From Basidiobolus ranarum (lineage: Eukaryota; Basidiobolomycota; Basidiobolomycetes; Basidiobolales): 22,448 nt of DNA. Below the pieces are notes generated by a model. That model saw nothing but the letters and a program-made list of their open reading frames with translations. It did no database searches and was not told where the DNA came from. Made by a program: the position numbers and the translations under genes. The stretch is taken from positions 1-22,448 of the forward strand of contig JASJQH010007061.1 in the NCBI GenBank assembly GCA_040143965.1, written 5' to 3'. Below are positions 1-8,735 of this stretch, in pieces (position 1 is the stretch's first letter; each line of letters opens with the position of its first letter).

Positions 1-855
1 CAATCTTTGAAAATAGGAGCTAGTTGCAAATTGGGTGTTCAATATGTTGGCCCCTTTGGCTCCAATTAAATCTAACAACACAAAAAGTTCGATCGTATCC
101 AAGCGGGAAATTGCGTTACCACCGATTGGATTCCCGATTTCTTGGAGCTTCGTATTTTCCCACTTCTCTGCCAAATGCCTAAACAAAATAGAATCAAAGA
201 TATGCTTTTGCTTCGGTTAATTCATTTCGGTGAGAAAACCTTACCTGGCTCCATAAATTGAATCAGTTCTTGACCAAGTGTGAAATGCCTCTTCACCATC
301 CAAGAATACAAGTTCTAAAGCCAATTCACTACTTTTCATCTTTTCAGAGCTCAATATATCATTGAGACTGTGGGCCAAATCCAAAAGTATCGCACAAGGA
401 ACAGCAGAATCCGTTGCACCGATAAAAGCATTTTCGTCAGGTGGTGGGAAATACTTGGAGTCAAAGTGAGCAGCCAAGACCAATTTTCTCTTGGCATTGG
501 GGTTATTCGAAGCAATTATATTGTTGAAACTAACGGTCCCCATGGGAGTAGTGTCATTAAACCTATCTTCCTCTATGTGCCAATTCAACTTTCGAAACTC
601 ATCAAGTATAAAATTTTGTACCTTGAGGTTCCCCTCGGTACCAGATACTCTAGGTATCAATAACGGCTTTAGCAACTCTCCTTCGATGCTCAATCTTGAT
701 GGTATGGTCAATTTCGAAAGTTCTTGAAATTCCCCACTTGTTAAGGTTACCTTTTGGGAGATATCCAAGTTACCAAAACCAAGAACTTCGAACGTACACC
801 ATACTAGAACTACTAAAGCCCTCGGAAAATAAAGTCTCGTTTTGACGCCTAACAT
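1..855 (-). CDS. QPCT: Glutaminyl-peptide cyclotransferase (glutaminyl cyclase), 5' part, cut by window edge
   Basis: This enzyme converts N-terminal glutamine of peptides to pyroglutamate and is a zinc-dependent M28-family fold. Exon 1 (855 down to 245) encodes 203 full residues. A 66-bp intron (179-244, GTAAGG...TTTAG) leads to exon 2 (178 down to 1), which continues off the window. Residues 1-27 look like a signal peptide (basic start, then a hydrophobic run ALVVLVW), so the protein is probably secreted or vacuolar. The family motifs are intact: LVLAAHFDSKYF at about 125-136, GATDSAVP with the zinc-ligand Asp about 149, and FLDGEEAF with the catalytic Glu about 188 and zinc-ligand Glu about 189. 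After the splice the frame continues SIYGARHLAEKW and then ELFVLLDLIGA, as in animal QPCT. The third zinc ligand (His) lies beyond the edge. The gene is divergent from the tRNA dimethylallyltransferase. Identity is secure; the cellular substrate is unknown. Confidence 0.93.
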
Positions 856-1124
856 GAGAATGAAGTGATAGCAACGAAATGAGACGTGGTATTTTCTATA
901 AATAGTACTATTATCGATAACTCCTATTTTTATGAATATTGATCGAGTTTTGTATATATTATTTGTCTAAATCAATCAAGGTTTTAAATAACAGGGGATG
1001 TGTTGATCATAATTTTAATGGACAGCAACCATGCTCAGCAGTCAACAAGCCTACATGAAATTTTTTGAGTGAATGATTCACTATTTACCAAGTAGCAAGT
1101 AAGAGGGTGGTTTTGGAGTGCTCC
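856..1124. promoter_or_regulatory. Divergent intergenic promoter region (QPCT / MOD5-like gene)
   Basis: This 269-bp AT-rich gap lies between two start codons pointing away from each other and must hold both 5' UTRs and promoters. A TATA-like CTATAAATAGT sits at about 895-905. Read on the minus strand it is about 45 bp above the glutaminyl cyclase start. No other motif could be assigned. Confidence 0.45.
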
Positions 1125-3288
1125 ATGAACGTAATAAATACTTTAGTGAAGAGTAAGAATTTGGCTCGTCTAAACATGAAACCTTTGTTTGCTGTCATTG
1201 GAACTACTGGAGTCGGAAAATCCCAGTTATCCATCGAGTTAAGTAAAAGCTTAAACGGTCAAGTGATAAACGGAGATTCTATGCAAGTAATTATTTTACG
1301 AATATAATAAACGAACGTTTACTTTTCATAGAATAACGTATATGTCCCAACACGTATTTTTCTCAAACTAACAAATTTACCAATCTCCTGTCCATTTGCA
1401 GGTATATAAAGGGTTTCCAATCATAACGAATAAAGTCACTAAAGAAGAGCAAGAAGACATTCCACATCATTTGTTGGACTTTTTGGATGTACAACAAGAA
1501 TACTCGGTGGTGGATTTCGAAAAAGACGCACTCAAAAGTGTATCCTTTTTTCCCTAAAAGTTGCACCATAGATTGTATTCAAGATAAACCTTTGATTATT
1601 ATTCTTAAATGTCTTAGATCGACTCTATACAATCTTCTGGGCAGATACCAGTACTTGTCGGCGGCACTCATTATTATATCCAGTCAGTCATTTGGAATCA
1701 ATCGTTGTTACCAAGCAATAGTGCTACGAAAGGAGCAGAACGAGAAAGCGATACCGAAGACGAATACGAGGATGTGGATACAAATACACTGTACAATAGA
1801 TTGAAAGAAATAGACTCCACTATGGCCGAATACTGGCATCCAAACAATCGTCGGAAAATCGTCAGAAGTTTAAAGGTCATATATATAAGTATGCGTGCCA
1901 AGAGAAACTCTCTATCTAATGTCTTGTTCAATACTTAGGTGTTTGAACAGACCGGAAAGAAACATAGCGAGTGGATTCAAGAGCGGGAAAAGCCTGAATT
2001 ACAGGAAGATCGACTAAGGTAGAGAATCTAGCTGGATATGATGGTCCTACTTTCTTACATCTCACTTATTGACTTCACTCTCTTAGGTTTCCCACGTGTA
2101 TATTCTGGCTGTACTCCGAACCTGAAAAACTATTTAAAAGGCTTGACGATCGAGTAGATAAAATGATCAACGTAAATCTACCTATTCTAACTATTGTCCT
2201 AACATCATCGAAACTCAATATATTCCTGTTTTAAGATGGGGCTATTCGATGAGTTAAAGGAGATGCGTGAACTAATCAAAACAAGCGAAGTAGAGTTCCT
2301 CAAAGATGAGGATGACTTTAGTCGCGGAATTAAACAGGCCATTGGTAAGTAGCGCTCTTCTTTCATCTTGCTATAGTCTTTCGTAAATCAACCTCAATCT
2401 TTTGTATTGCAGGATTTAGAGAGTTCAACGAATATTTTAAAGAATTGGAAAACAACGGAAACTCGGGTACCTCTCTTCTTTTTAATTTGCCATTCTTTCG
2501 ATGTCTTTTGTTGAAACTTTGATTGATTCTTTTAGAGAATCTAGACAAGTTGAAAGTCGAAGCGGTGGAAGCAATGAAATTGAACACAAGAAAATATGCA
2601 AAAAGACAGATCCACTGGATTCAAAATAAATTGATCCCCGTGTACGAGAAATCCATGAATGACAAAGTCAAGCTATATTTGTTAGATGCAACAGGTATCT
2701 ACACAGCATATGAATCGCTGATGAACTACGTCTCACCTTCACCTTTCTTCTCTCTAGACCTTGATCAGTGGGATACCAATGTCAAAAAGCAAGCGATGAA
2801 GATTGCCCAAGGTACAATTTTTTATTCTAATATAAAACCATTACTTCTCCCTAATCAACCGTCATATCCAGATTTCATCGAAGGCAATGAAACACCTGAG
2901 CCAACTAGTTTGAATCAACTTGCTAAAGATCTTCTCAAGCCACGGGAACACCGGTAATTCTGTTATTCTCTTACCCAAAGATCCTCCCTATTGACTATTT
3001 TACACATATTGATGCAACAGACACTCCGGTTCCGTGACAGAATGGAAAAAGTATGCATGTGATATATGCAAAGCCTCTAAAGAGTCCAGCAACCCTTTAA
3101 TCATCAATGGTGTCATAGAATGGGAGCAGCACCTCAAGTCGCGACGACACCGTAAACAATTACAATACAATTCCAAAGTCGCCAAACTAGGCTATGATCC
3201 AAGGGAATTTTACCAAAACAAAAAACGTCAGAGAGAAAAGGAAGATGAGATGGAAAATGAGAAGGAAACAACAAAGACTGATAAATAA
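1125..3288 (+). CDS. MOD5: tRNA dimethylallyltransferase (MOD5/TRIT1 type), 482 aa, 11 exons
   Basis: The enzyme adds an isopentenyl group from DMAPP to A37 of tRNAs reading UNN codons. Exons: 1125-1286, 1402-1539, 1618-1875, 1939-2018, 2087-2171, 2236-2344, 2413-2466, 2536-2694, 2758-2811, 2872-2953, 3021-3288. They sum to 1449 nt in one frame. Motifs in order: P-loop GTTGVGKS (26-33), GDSMQVYKG (50-58), [13 protein letters not shown], the insertion with [16 protein letters not shown], and [14 protein letters not shown] near 290-305. A C-terminal C2H2 zinc finger of the matrin/U1 kind is present (Cys about 407 and 410, His about 431 and 437), as in eukaryotic but not bacterial MiaA. A GTG at 1107 could extend the frame, but ATG 1125 is the first ATG. 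A second in-frame ATG lies at 1176, just before the core fold. Several donors are weak (GTCATA, GTATCC, GTACCT). AATAAA overlaps the stop codon (3284-3289). The gene converges on UXS1 172 bp downstream. Confidence 0.95.
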
Positions 3289-3460
3289 AGCATTCGTTTG
3301 AAGGGCTGTTTAATGGTGTGTTTAATGGTAAACAATGGAATATACATACATATATAAGGAATTCGATAATGTCTCAATGAGGGATTCAAAATCAAGCAAT
3401 AACTTGATGAACTAGAAAATAATAGATAGCCAATATATGTCCGTGTTTCCATTCTGAACT

Positions 3461-4783
3461 TTAGATCAAACCAGCCTCCAGCTGTCGTTTGAAATACTCC
3501 ACAGTCTCCTGGATTCCTTGCACGACATTGAAGCGTGGCTCCCAGCCTAGAGACTGTCTAGCCCTGGTGATGTCGGGCTTGCGTCTTTGTGGGTCATCTA
3601 TAGTGGCGGGTAACAGCTTCAACGCAGCTTTTTTGTCCACTTGATCACGGATGAGCTCAGCAAACTGTAAGATGGTATACTCGTCGGGATTACCCAAGTT
3701 GCATGGTTCTGTTTGGTTAGAGTTCATCAACAAAATCAATCCATCCACTAGATCATGAACATATTGGAATGATCGAGTTTGGGAACCGCCACCATAGATG
3801 GTTAGTTCCTCGCCCTTCAAGGCTTGCATGATGAAATTGCTGACTACTCGGCCATCATTTTCATTCATTCGAGGCCCAAAAGTGTTGAAGATTCGAGCCA
3901 CTCGAACTTCAACATCAGCTTGGTACATGTAGGAGTACGTAAGCGTCTCAGCTACTCTTTTGCCTTCATCGTAACAGGCACGGGGTCCACTAAAGAATAC
4001 TGTAAGTATATCTCAAGATAAACATCATGTCATTTCATTAACGGCTTACATAGGATTGACATTTCCCCAGTAACTTTCTTTTTGAGGGTGCATCTCTGGA
4101 TCTCCATAAATCTCTATATATTAAAGTATGTTAGAAATCCCATACAAACTAAATTTGAAGTATTACTAGAAGTGAAGATAAAAAGCTAATTTACCGGAAG
4201 TGGAAGCAAGTAAAAATCTGGCTTTTACTCTTTTAGCCAAGCCCAGCATGTTCATGGTACCTAACACGCTTGTTTTGACGGTTTTGATAGGGTTGTATTG
4301 ATAATGCGGTGGTGAGGCTGGACATGCTAAGTGGTAGATTTGGTCCACTTCAATCAGAAAGGAGTCTACAACGTCATGCCTTACAAGTTCAAAATGAGGA
4401 TGTCCAATCCAATGTTGAACGTTTCTTTTGTTGCCAGTAAAGAAGTTATCTATTACGATGACCTCATGACCCATAATCATTAATCTATCTACTAAATGAG
4501 AACCAACAAAGCCAGCACCACCAGTGACTAGGATACGCTTCTTTTCAGAAGCTTTTAACATCTTGATTGGCGGGAAATTTTGTACTCTAGGCAAGGCTAC
4601 CAATTCCTCTGTATTAATAGGGGCGGACATTCTAGGTGGAAGGTAAATGTTCTGTAGTACGGCATGTGATACAACAGAATCTGCGTGGTCGTATCCAACA
4701 TATTCCACAGGACTTGTATGTCCGTTTAAACTTTGAGCTGAAGTATTTTCGGAGCTGCTCGGTACTTCATCTGAATATGCCAT
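3461..4783 (-). CDS. UXS1: UDP-glucuronate decarboxylase (UDP-xylose synthase), 393 aa, 3 exons
   Basis: The enzyme converts UDP-glucuronate to UDP-xylose with bound NAD+, supplying xylose for glycans. Exons on the minus strand: 4783-4195, 4113-4050, 3989-3461 (1182 nt). It is a short-chain dehydrogenase-like Rossmann fold: [10 protein letters not shown] at 88-97, [10 protein letters not shown], the HDVV and [18 protein letters not shown] segments, [13 protein letters not shown] across intron 1, [14 protein letters not shown] across intron 2 with the catalytic Tyr224 and Lys228, [10 protein letters not shown], and [11 protein letters not shown]. All family landmarks are present and full length. 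The first 80 or so residues are polar and Ser-rich with no membrane anchor, unlike animal UXS1, which is a type II Golgi protein. A cytosolic location is therefore inferred. The 3' splice site of intron 2 is chosen as CTTTAG before TGGACC, because it restores PIGPR; an earlier ACAG would not. Confidence 0.96.
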
Positions 4784-5499
4784 GATTGACTTAATAGGAC
4801 TCCGGGCTAAGATTTTCTTTAGTTGTTTTCACAAAGCGTCAAAGACTGTCGGATATGTGTAAGTTAGTATCTAAGTAACAAACGAAGTACTTTTATAATG
4901 GCCAATGAAGAGTTTAATCTAAAGATGAAAAAAAGCAATAGTGGATATAAACCTTTTACTGCAAATGGTAAACCACTGTGTTTAGATTTTGTTGAGTAAA
5001 ATGGCGAGCTAAAGTTTGTGGTAGTCCAAGATTTGTATAGGGAGTAAGGAGCTAACCTGGAGTTTGCAACTATATATATCCCGAAGAGAAGCGTCTGAGA
5101 GGAGCAATAAAATCAGATTGATCAGGGTTTCTCATTTGGATAGATTTTCGAATAATATGTAGAAAAGCAAATACGATAATTGTTATCCCTTTGGCCATCA
5201 ATGTTCATAAATATGGATAATGCCGATGGGACATATAAGGTAGGAGTGATCAAGCATTTTTGCGGAAGCTAAGCAAATATATTTATGAAAAAGAGAAGTA
5301 AACGGTCCATCAATGGAATTGATAGTTTATGGATGTATCTAGATCTCTTTTATGTAATACTAATTTCATGATTTTGTATACATGTATAAAGGAGAGTTAG
5401 GTCCATTCAAAGATACTAGCCATGTTCAAATAAAATGAGATTTAAGTATCAACATTGGTCAAGCTATAAAAGATTTTTGTACCTTCGTGATTTGATGTT
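4784..5499. other. Gene-free stretch upstream of UXS1
   Basis: About 0.7 kb of AT-rich DNA covering the UXS1 promoter and 5' UTR. No reading frame with recognisable domains and no RNA gene was seen. The right end abuts the first copy of the dispersed repeat. Confidence 0.5.
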
Positions 5500-5713
5500 G
5501 TGTTTCAGAATAAAAGAAGTGGAGATATGGTCAACGCATCGGCACAATTTCCCACAGACCAAACAAATGGTTACTGGTAGTTGGTTCCTAATTGTTGACT
5601 TTCCATCTAGAGCACTTAAGACAACTAAATAGCTGTCATGGCAGTGACTTGGCCGTAAGATACCTAATCACCGTGGCATGTGCACATGATCCAACTTGTT
5701 CTTCAGTCCCTAA
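5500..5713 (+). repeat. Dispersed repeat R1, copy 1 of 3
   Basis: This copy matches 7531-7734 and the reverse complement of 17765-17977. From about 5500 to 5694 it differs from copy 2 at only about two positions: a T/C near 5506 and one missing A near 5629. The match fades at both ends. It lacks the outer TAGTAAAAATTCC segment present in copies 2 and 3 and diverges after CATGATCCAA, with weak similarity to about 5713. This points to a different end point or a truncated copy. No full protein is encoded. Confidence 0.9.
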
Positions 5714-6433
5714 CCCTGAATTTATATTTATATTACACTTATGGGATTTGTCATATTTTCTCTGCGTATCACTAATTTTAACGCTTCTGGAGATTTTAAC
5801 AAACCAAATTTCCTATTTATCTAACATAATCTGGCAAAGTCGAATTAAACCAATAAGAAATACCCTAACTCGTAGTCAATGAAAATCAGAAACTCACTAT
5901 TTCAGATATATCACAAACTTGCACTATCACCATCTATCATGTATTCTATTTAGAAAGTTTAATGGCATTAGAGATATTACGTAAAAGTCCAATATTAACC
6001 ACGGTAAAGGCAATTACGAATGGTATATTATGTTTGGATACTTAGCAGTACTAGAATACATTATTGCTTACTAATTAAGGTAGGATATCTTATTTGAATA
6101 TAAATACATACAGAAATAAGTTTTTATCAGTTTATACCATTCAAATAACTTATTGTGGCATACTTATTCCACCATATATATAGCATCTCCGATGATTTTG
6201 AAGGGGATATGGTACCATGTGAAATACCTGAACGCAATTGTAATTCTCATCGAAACTCCATGATCCTCAAGAGATGAGACATTGTTCAAGAACTACTAAT
6301 CCAAAGAGAATCTTAGTAAGAAAGAGATTTTAAATCGTTAGAAGAGTGGAGAAGGAGCAACCGGTTCAGGAGCTGTATTGATTATATGATGATTACCGAA
6401 CAAGTTAAGAGTAATGCAAAGCGTTGATACCCC
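5714..6433. other. Gene-free stretch between repeat R1 and the short LTR
   Basis: AT-rich DNA with stops in all frames. If the LTR at 6434-6502 is a 5' LTR on the minus strand, this is where decayed internal element sequence would lie. At 6421-6433 the minus strand reads GGGGTATCAACGC directly after the LTR end. It matches a tRNA-iMet-type primer binding site (TGGTATCAGAGC) at about 9 of 12 positions. No gag frame is recognisable. Confidence 0.4.
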
Positions 6434-6502
6434 TGATACAAAATAACTAAATACTAAGCTATATATGACTATATAGATGTTTAGGCTATGTAAATTTCAA
6501 CA
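6434..6502 (-). repeat. Short LTR of a copia-like element, copy 1 (69 bp)
   Basis: Read on the minus strand it starts TGTTGAAATTTACATAGCC and ends TTTTGTATCA, so it has the TG...CA ends of an LTR. It aligns along its whole length with 22171-22101 at roughly 80% identity, sharing CATCTATATAGT and TAGCTTAGTA. A primer-binding-site-like GGGGTATCAACGC follows at once, as expected of a 5' LTR. No polypurine tract precedes it, which also fits a 5' LTR. At 69 bp it is far shorter than a typical copia LTR. Confidence 0.6.
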
Positions 6503-6875
6503 TGAAGTTGACCTTGAGATTATGATCAATCATTCTACTGCTCATAACTTACATTTATAACGAAAAATTGAATGATATTGAACCAAGACCATTCAAAGTA
6601 ATATAACATGGTAACAAACCAATGAAATGGAAGTCCGGATATTAATCCAGCAGGTACACTATGTTCATGAGGTAAAAGCTCTATTTCCGGTGTTTGGCTT
6701 CAATCAGAGTAACATAGATTTGAAATTTTGGATATCTGAAGTTTAATATTTCGCTAGATTATGAAGAAGTAGAGATATTGTTGTAGTCATTCAAAAAGGA
6801 AGAGATTTTGGATGAATTCGGATAGGATATCTGAGTAAAATAATGAAATAAAGGGAAGCTCTAATACAACAAAAA

Positions 6876-6947
6876 GGGCTCAACCGGGAATTGAACCCGG
6901 GACCTCCACGACCCGAACGAGGAATCATACGACTAGACCATTGAGCC
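6876..6947 (-). tRNA. tRNA-Pro (anticodon CGG), copy 1
   Basis: The 72-nt gene folds as a cloverleaf: acceptor GGCTCAA/TTGAGCC, D arm GTC-TAGTCGTAT-GAT, anticodon arm CCTCG-TTCGGGT-CGTGG with anticodon CGG, variable AGGTC, T arm CCGGG-TTCAATT-CCCGG, and discriminator C. It closely resembles eukaryotic tRNA-Pro. Two oddities are visible. The anticodon stem has a U-U mismatch at its third pair (29:41). The D loop has C where the near-invariant G18 is expected (TAGTCGTAT, against TAGTGGTAT or TAGGGGTAT). A run of five T follows on the transcribed strand as a Pol III terminator. It is identical to 17530-17601. Confidence 0.9.
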
Positions 6948-7514
6948 CTGGTTGATTGTTGAAGATTTTGGAAATGGTCATTTTCCTTTCAAGGTTTAGT
7001 TAACCCCTGTTATTTACCTATATGAGTATTCAATTATAATGATTGCCTAAAATGGATTAAAGAGAAATTCAGAATACTCACTCAATGCATTCAGTTCACT
7101 AGTTCCTACATAAGCTTGGTATTTGGCGATATCCTTGGAACACAATGTACAAAGTAACTATATCCATTTCTACAAAACTTAAATAACTAGGAATGCATAA
7201 TCATTAAACGATCCTCATCCGTAAAGAGTGGAGATGCTTTTGAGTATTAAGCCAAGTATCAATAACATAAACAGAGAATGATTGGTGTATTTGAAATAGT
7301 CCTGATGTTACTTGGATAACTAAATATATCTTAAATGTTTTCAGCACACAGCACCATGCTTGGTATAGCTATCTGACTGGCTGTTGGAATCCAATGTTAG
7401 CATAATAACTATCATGAACACCTACTGACATTGGTCCGATCGCGAGCGTAACATTTATCAAAGATTCACTAACAATAGGTAAATGTCCGATCCTAATAGA
7501 TTTCAACAATTCAG
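6948..7514. other. Gene-free stretch between tRNA-Pro and repeat R1
   Basis: AT-rich DNA containing the 5' flank of the tRNA gene. The last 30 bp before the tRNA (ATCAACCAG type) resemble the flank of the second tRNA copy. Nothing else is recognised. Confidence 0.4.
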
Positions 7515-7744
7515 TAGTAAAAATTCCAATGTGTTTTAGAATAAAAGAAGTGGAGATATGGTCAACGCATCGGCACAATTTCCCACAGACCAAACAAATG
7601 GTTACTGGTAGTTGGTTCCTAATTGTTGACTTTCCATCTAGAGCACTTAAGACAACTAAAATAGCTGTCATGGCAGTGACTTGGCCGTAAGATACCTAAT
7701 CACCGTGGCATGTGCACATGATCCAAATTATTCATCCGTTACTA
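7515..7744 (+). repeat. Dispersed repeat R1, copy 2 of 3 (230 bp)
   Basis: This is the longest form of the repeat together with copy 3. It begins TAGTAAAAATTCCAATGTG and ends CATCCGTTACTA, giving a 6-bp terminal inverted TAGTAA/TTACTA and thus a MITE-like look. The core, 7531-7725, is about 99% identical to copies 1 and 3, so the family spread recently. On the minus strand one frame stays open across most of the core and contains ICLVCGKLCRCVDHIS. No target-site duplication is evident. Confidence 0.9.
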
Positions 7745-8735
7745 GGTGCCACTTTATACTGTCAAGTGTTCATGGGATTTCGAAGCAATTTAAGATATTT
7801 TAATTTAATGAAGATAAACACTACATATGGATTATACTGTTTCTTCCTGAATAACGCAGTCTTGAACTATTCTTGTATTGGAAGCATTGCCACTCACCAT
7901 ATATCATACTGCTCGATATGGAAAGAGGGTGAGTAGATACTAACACTTGCAATTACCAGGTAGCCTATACATACTGACGATGGCAATGCTGAGCTTATTC
8001 AAAAGTTGAGGGAGGGAATTATTGATTCAAGAATGGTTTGGCCTTGGGGTGTTATATATGTCTCCACACTTGTATGCTTATGTCGTCAGTATTGTCAATG
8101 ATTGATCGGAAACTATATAAAGTTGCATGTATGCACTGGTTGTTATCTCAACCTCAGAAATTGTGACCAAAAACATAGAAAACATCTGGAACATAGATGT
8201 GTTTCGATTATGGTTTGGGCTTCGGAACCAGTGATGTGCAATACCTGAATAGTGATAATGGAGTGATTGTGTCAAGACAAAACTTCCACAATCCAACCAA
8301 AAAATAAGCGGATGATCAGGTTGAATGCACAGTGTATGGCTAGTACAATGTCCACAATGAACCTCTCCCTTGCTTGCCTTGACATATCAGCTACATTTGT
8401 AAATCTTTTTGTAGCTGCAGATCACGAAAACGAAAAACATGGGATTTACATCATCAATCTATCAATACCTAGTAACAAACTATACATGGAGAACGATTGG
8501 CTGGGCAGCTATATCTAGCATATATATCTAGCATACATAGATAATGATTAGCAGAGAAACAGAGAGCTGGGAAAGAACAATGTTTAGATTGCCGATGCGA
8601 CTGTTAAGGAGATTATCTGAATGTCTGTTATTTTCTGTTTTTCCGTGAATAATTTTGTTACGCTTAATGTTTGACCTTTATATTCTAGATTCTCTATTTT
8701 ATTCCTAACAGAGGATATATAAGGTAAAGTGGGTC
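7745..8735. other. Gene-free stretch before the KH-domain gene
   Basis: About 1 kb with no convincing gene. It contains an orphan polypurine tract (8004-8016), a short tandem TATATCTAGCATA pair at about 8511-8536, and the promoter of the KH-domain gene. An ATATATAAGG TATA-like string lies only about 15 bp above the start codon, probably too close to be the TATA box. Small ATG-initiated frames here show no domain and no exon-like continuation. Confidence 0.45.
8004..8016 (+). repeat. Orphan polypurine tract, retroelement-like
   Basis: AGTTGAGGGAGGG is identical over 13 of 13 bases to the tract that precedes the short LTR at the right edge (22184-22172, minus). Here it is followed by AATTATTG and not by the LTR start TGTTGAAATT. 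It may be a remnant of an element end, or chance. Confidence 0.35.

Noticed and set aside
35-727. Plus-strand frames of 61-97 codons opposite the glutaminyl cyclase
   Set aside because: They are antisense to well-conserved coding exons of the cyclase and have no family features.
1107-1124. GTG-initiated N-terminal extension of the MOD5-like protein
   Set aside because: A GTG start is unlikely in a nuclear gene, and ATG 1125 is the first ATG of the frame.
6876-6947. Possibility that the tRNA copies are heads of a tRNA-derived SINE
   Set aside because: The Pol III terminator follows the tRNA directly in both copies, the 3' flanks are unrelated and no shared tail sequence exists.
8226-8300. 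A plus-strand frame reading YLNSDNGVIVSRQNFHN that recalls the SDNG motif of retroviral-type integrases
   Set aside because: Only four residues match, the frame is closed by nearby stops, and no other integrase block is found around it.
8267-8518. 83-codon ATG-initiated frame upstream of the KH-domain gene
   Set aside because: No recognisable domain and no splice continuation into exon 1. It lies in repeat-bearing intergenic DNA.
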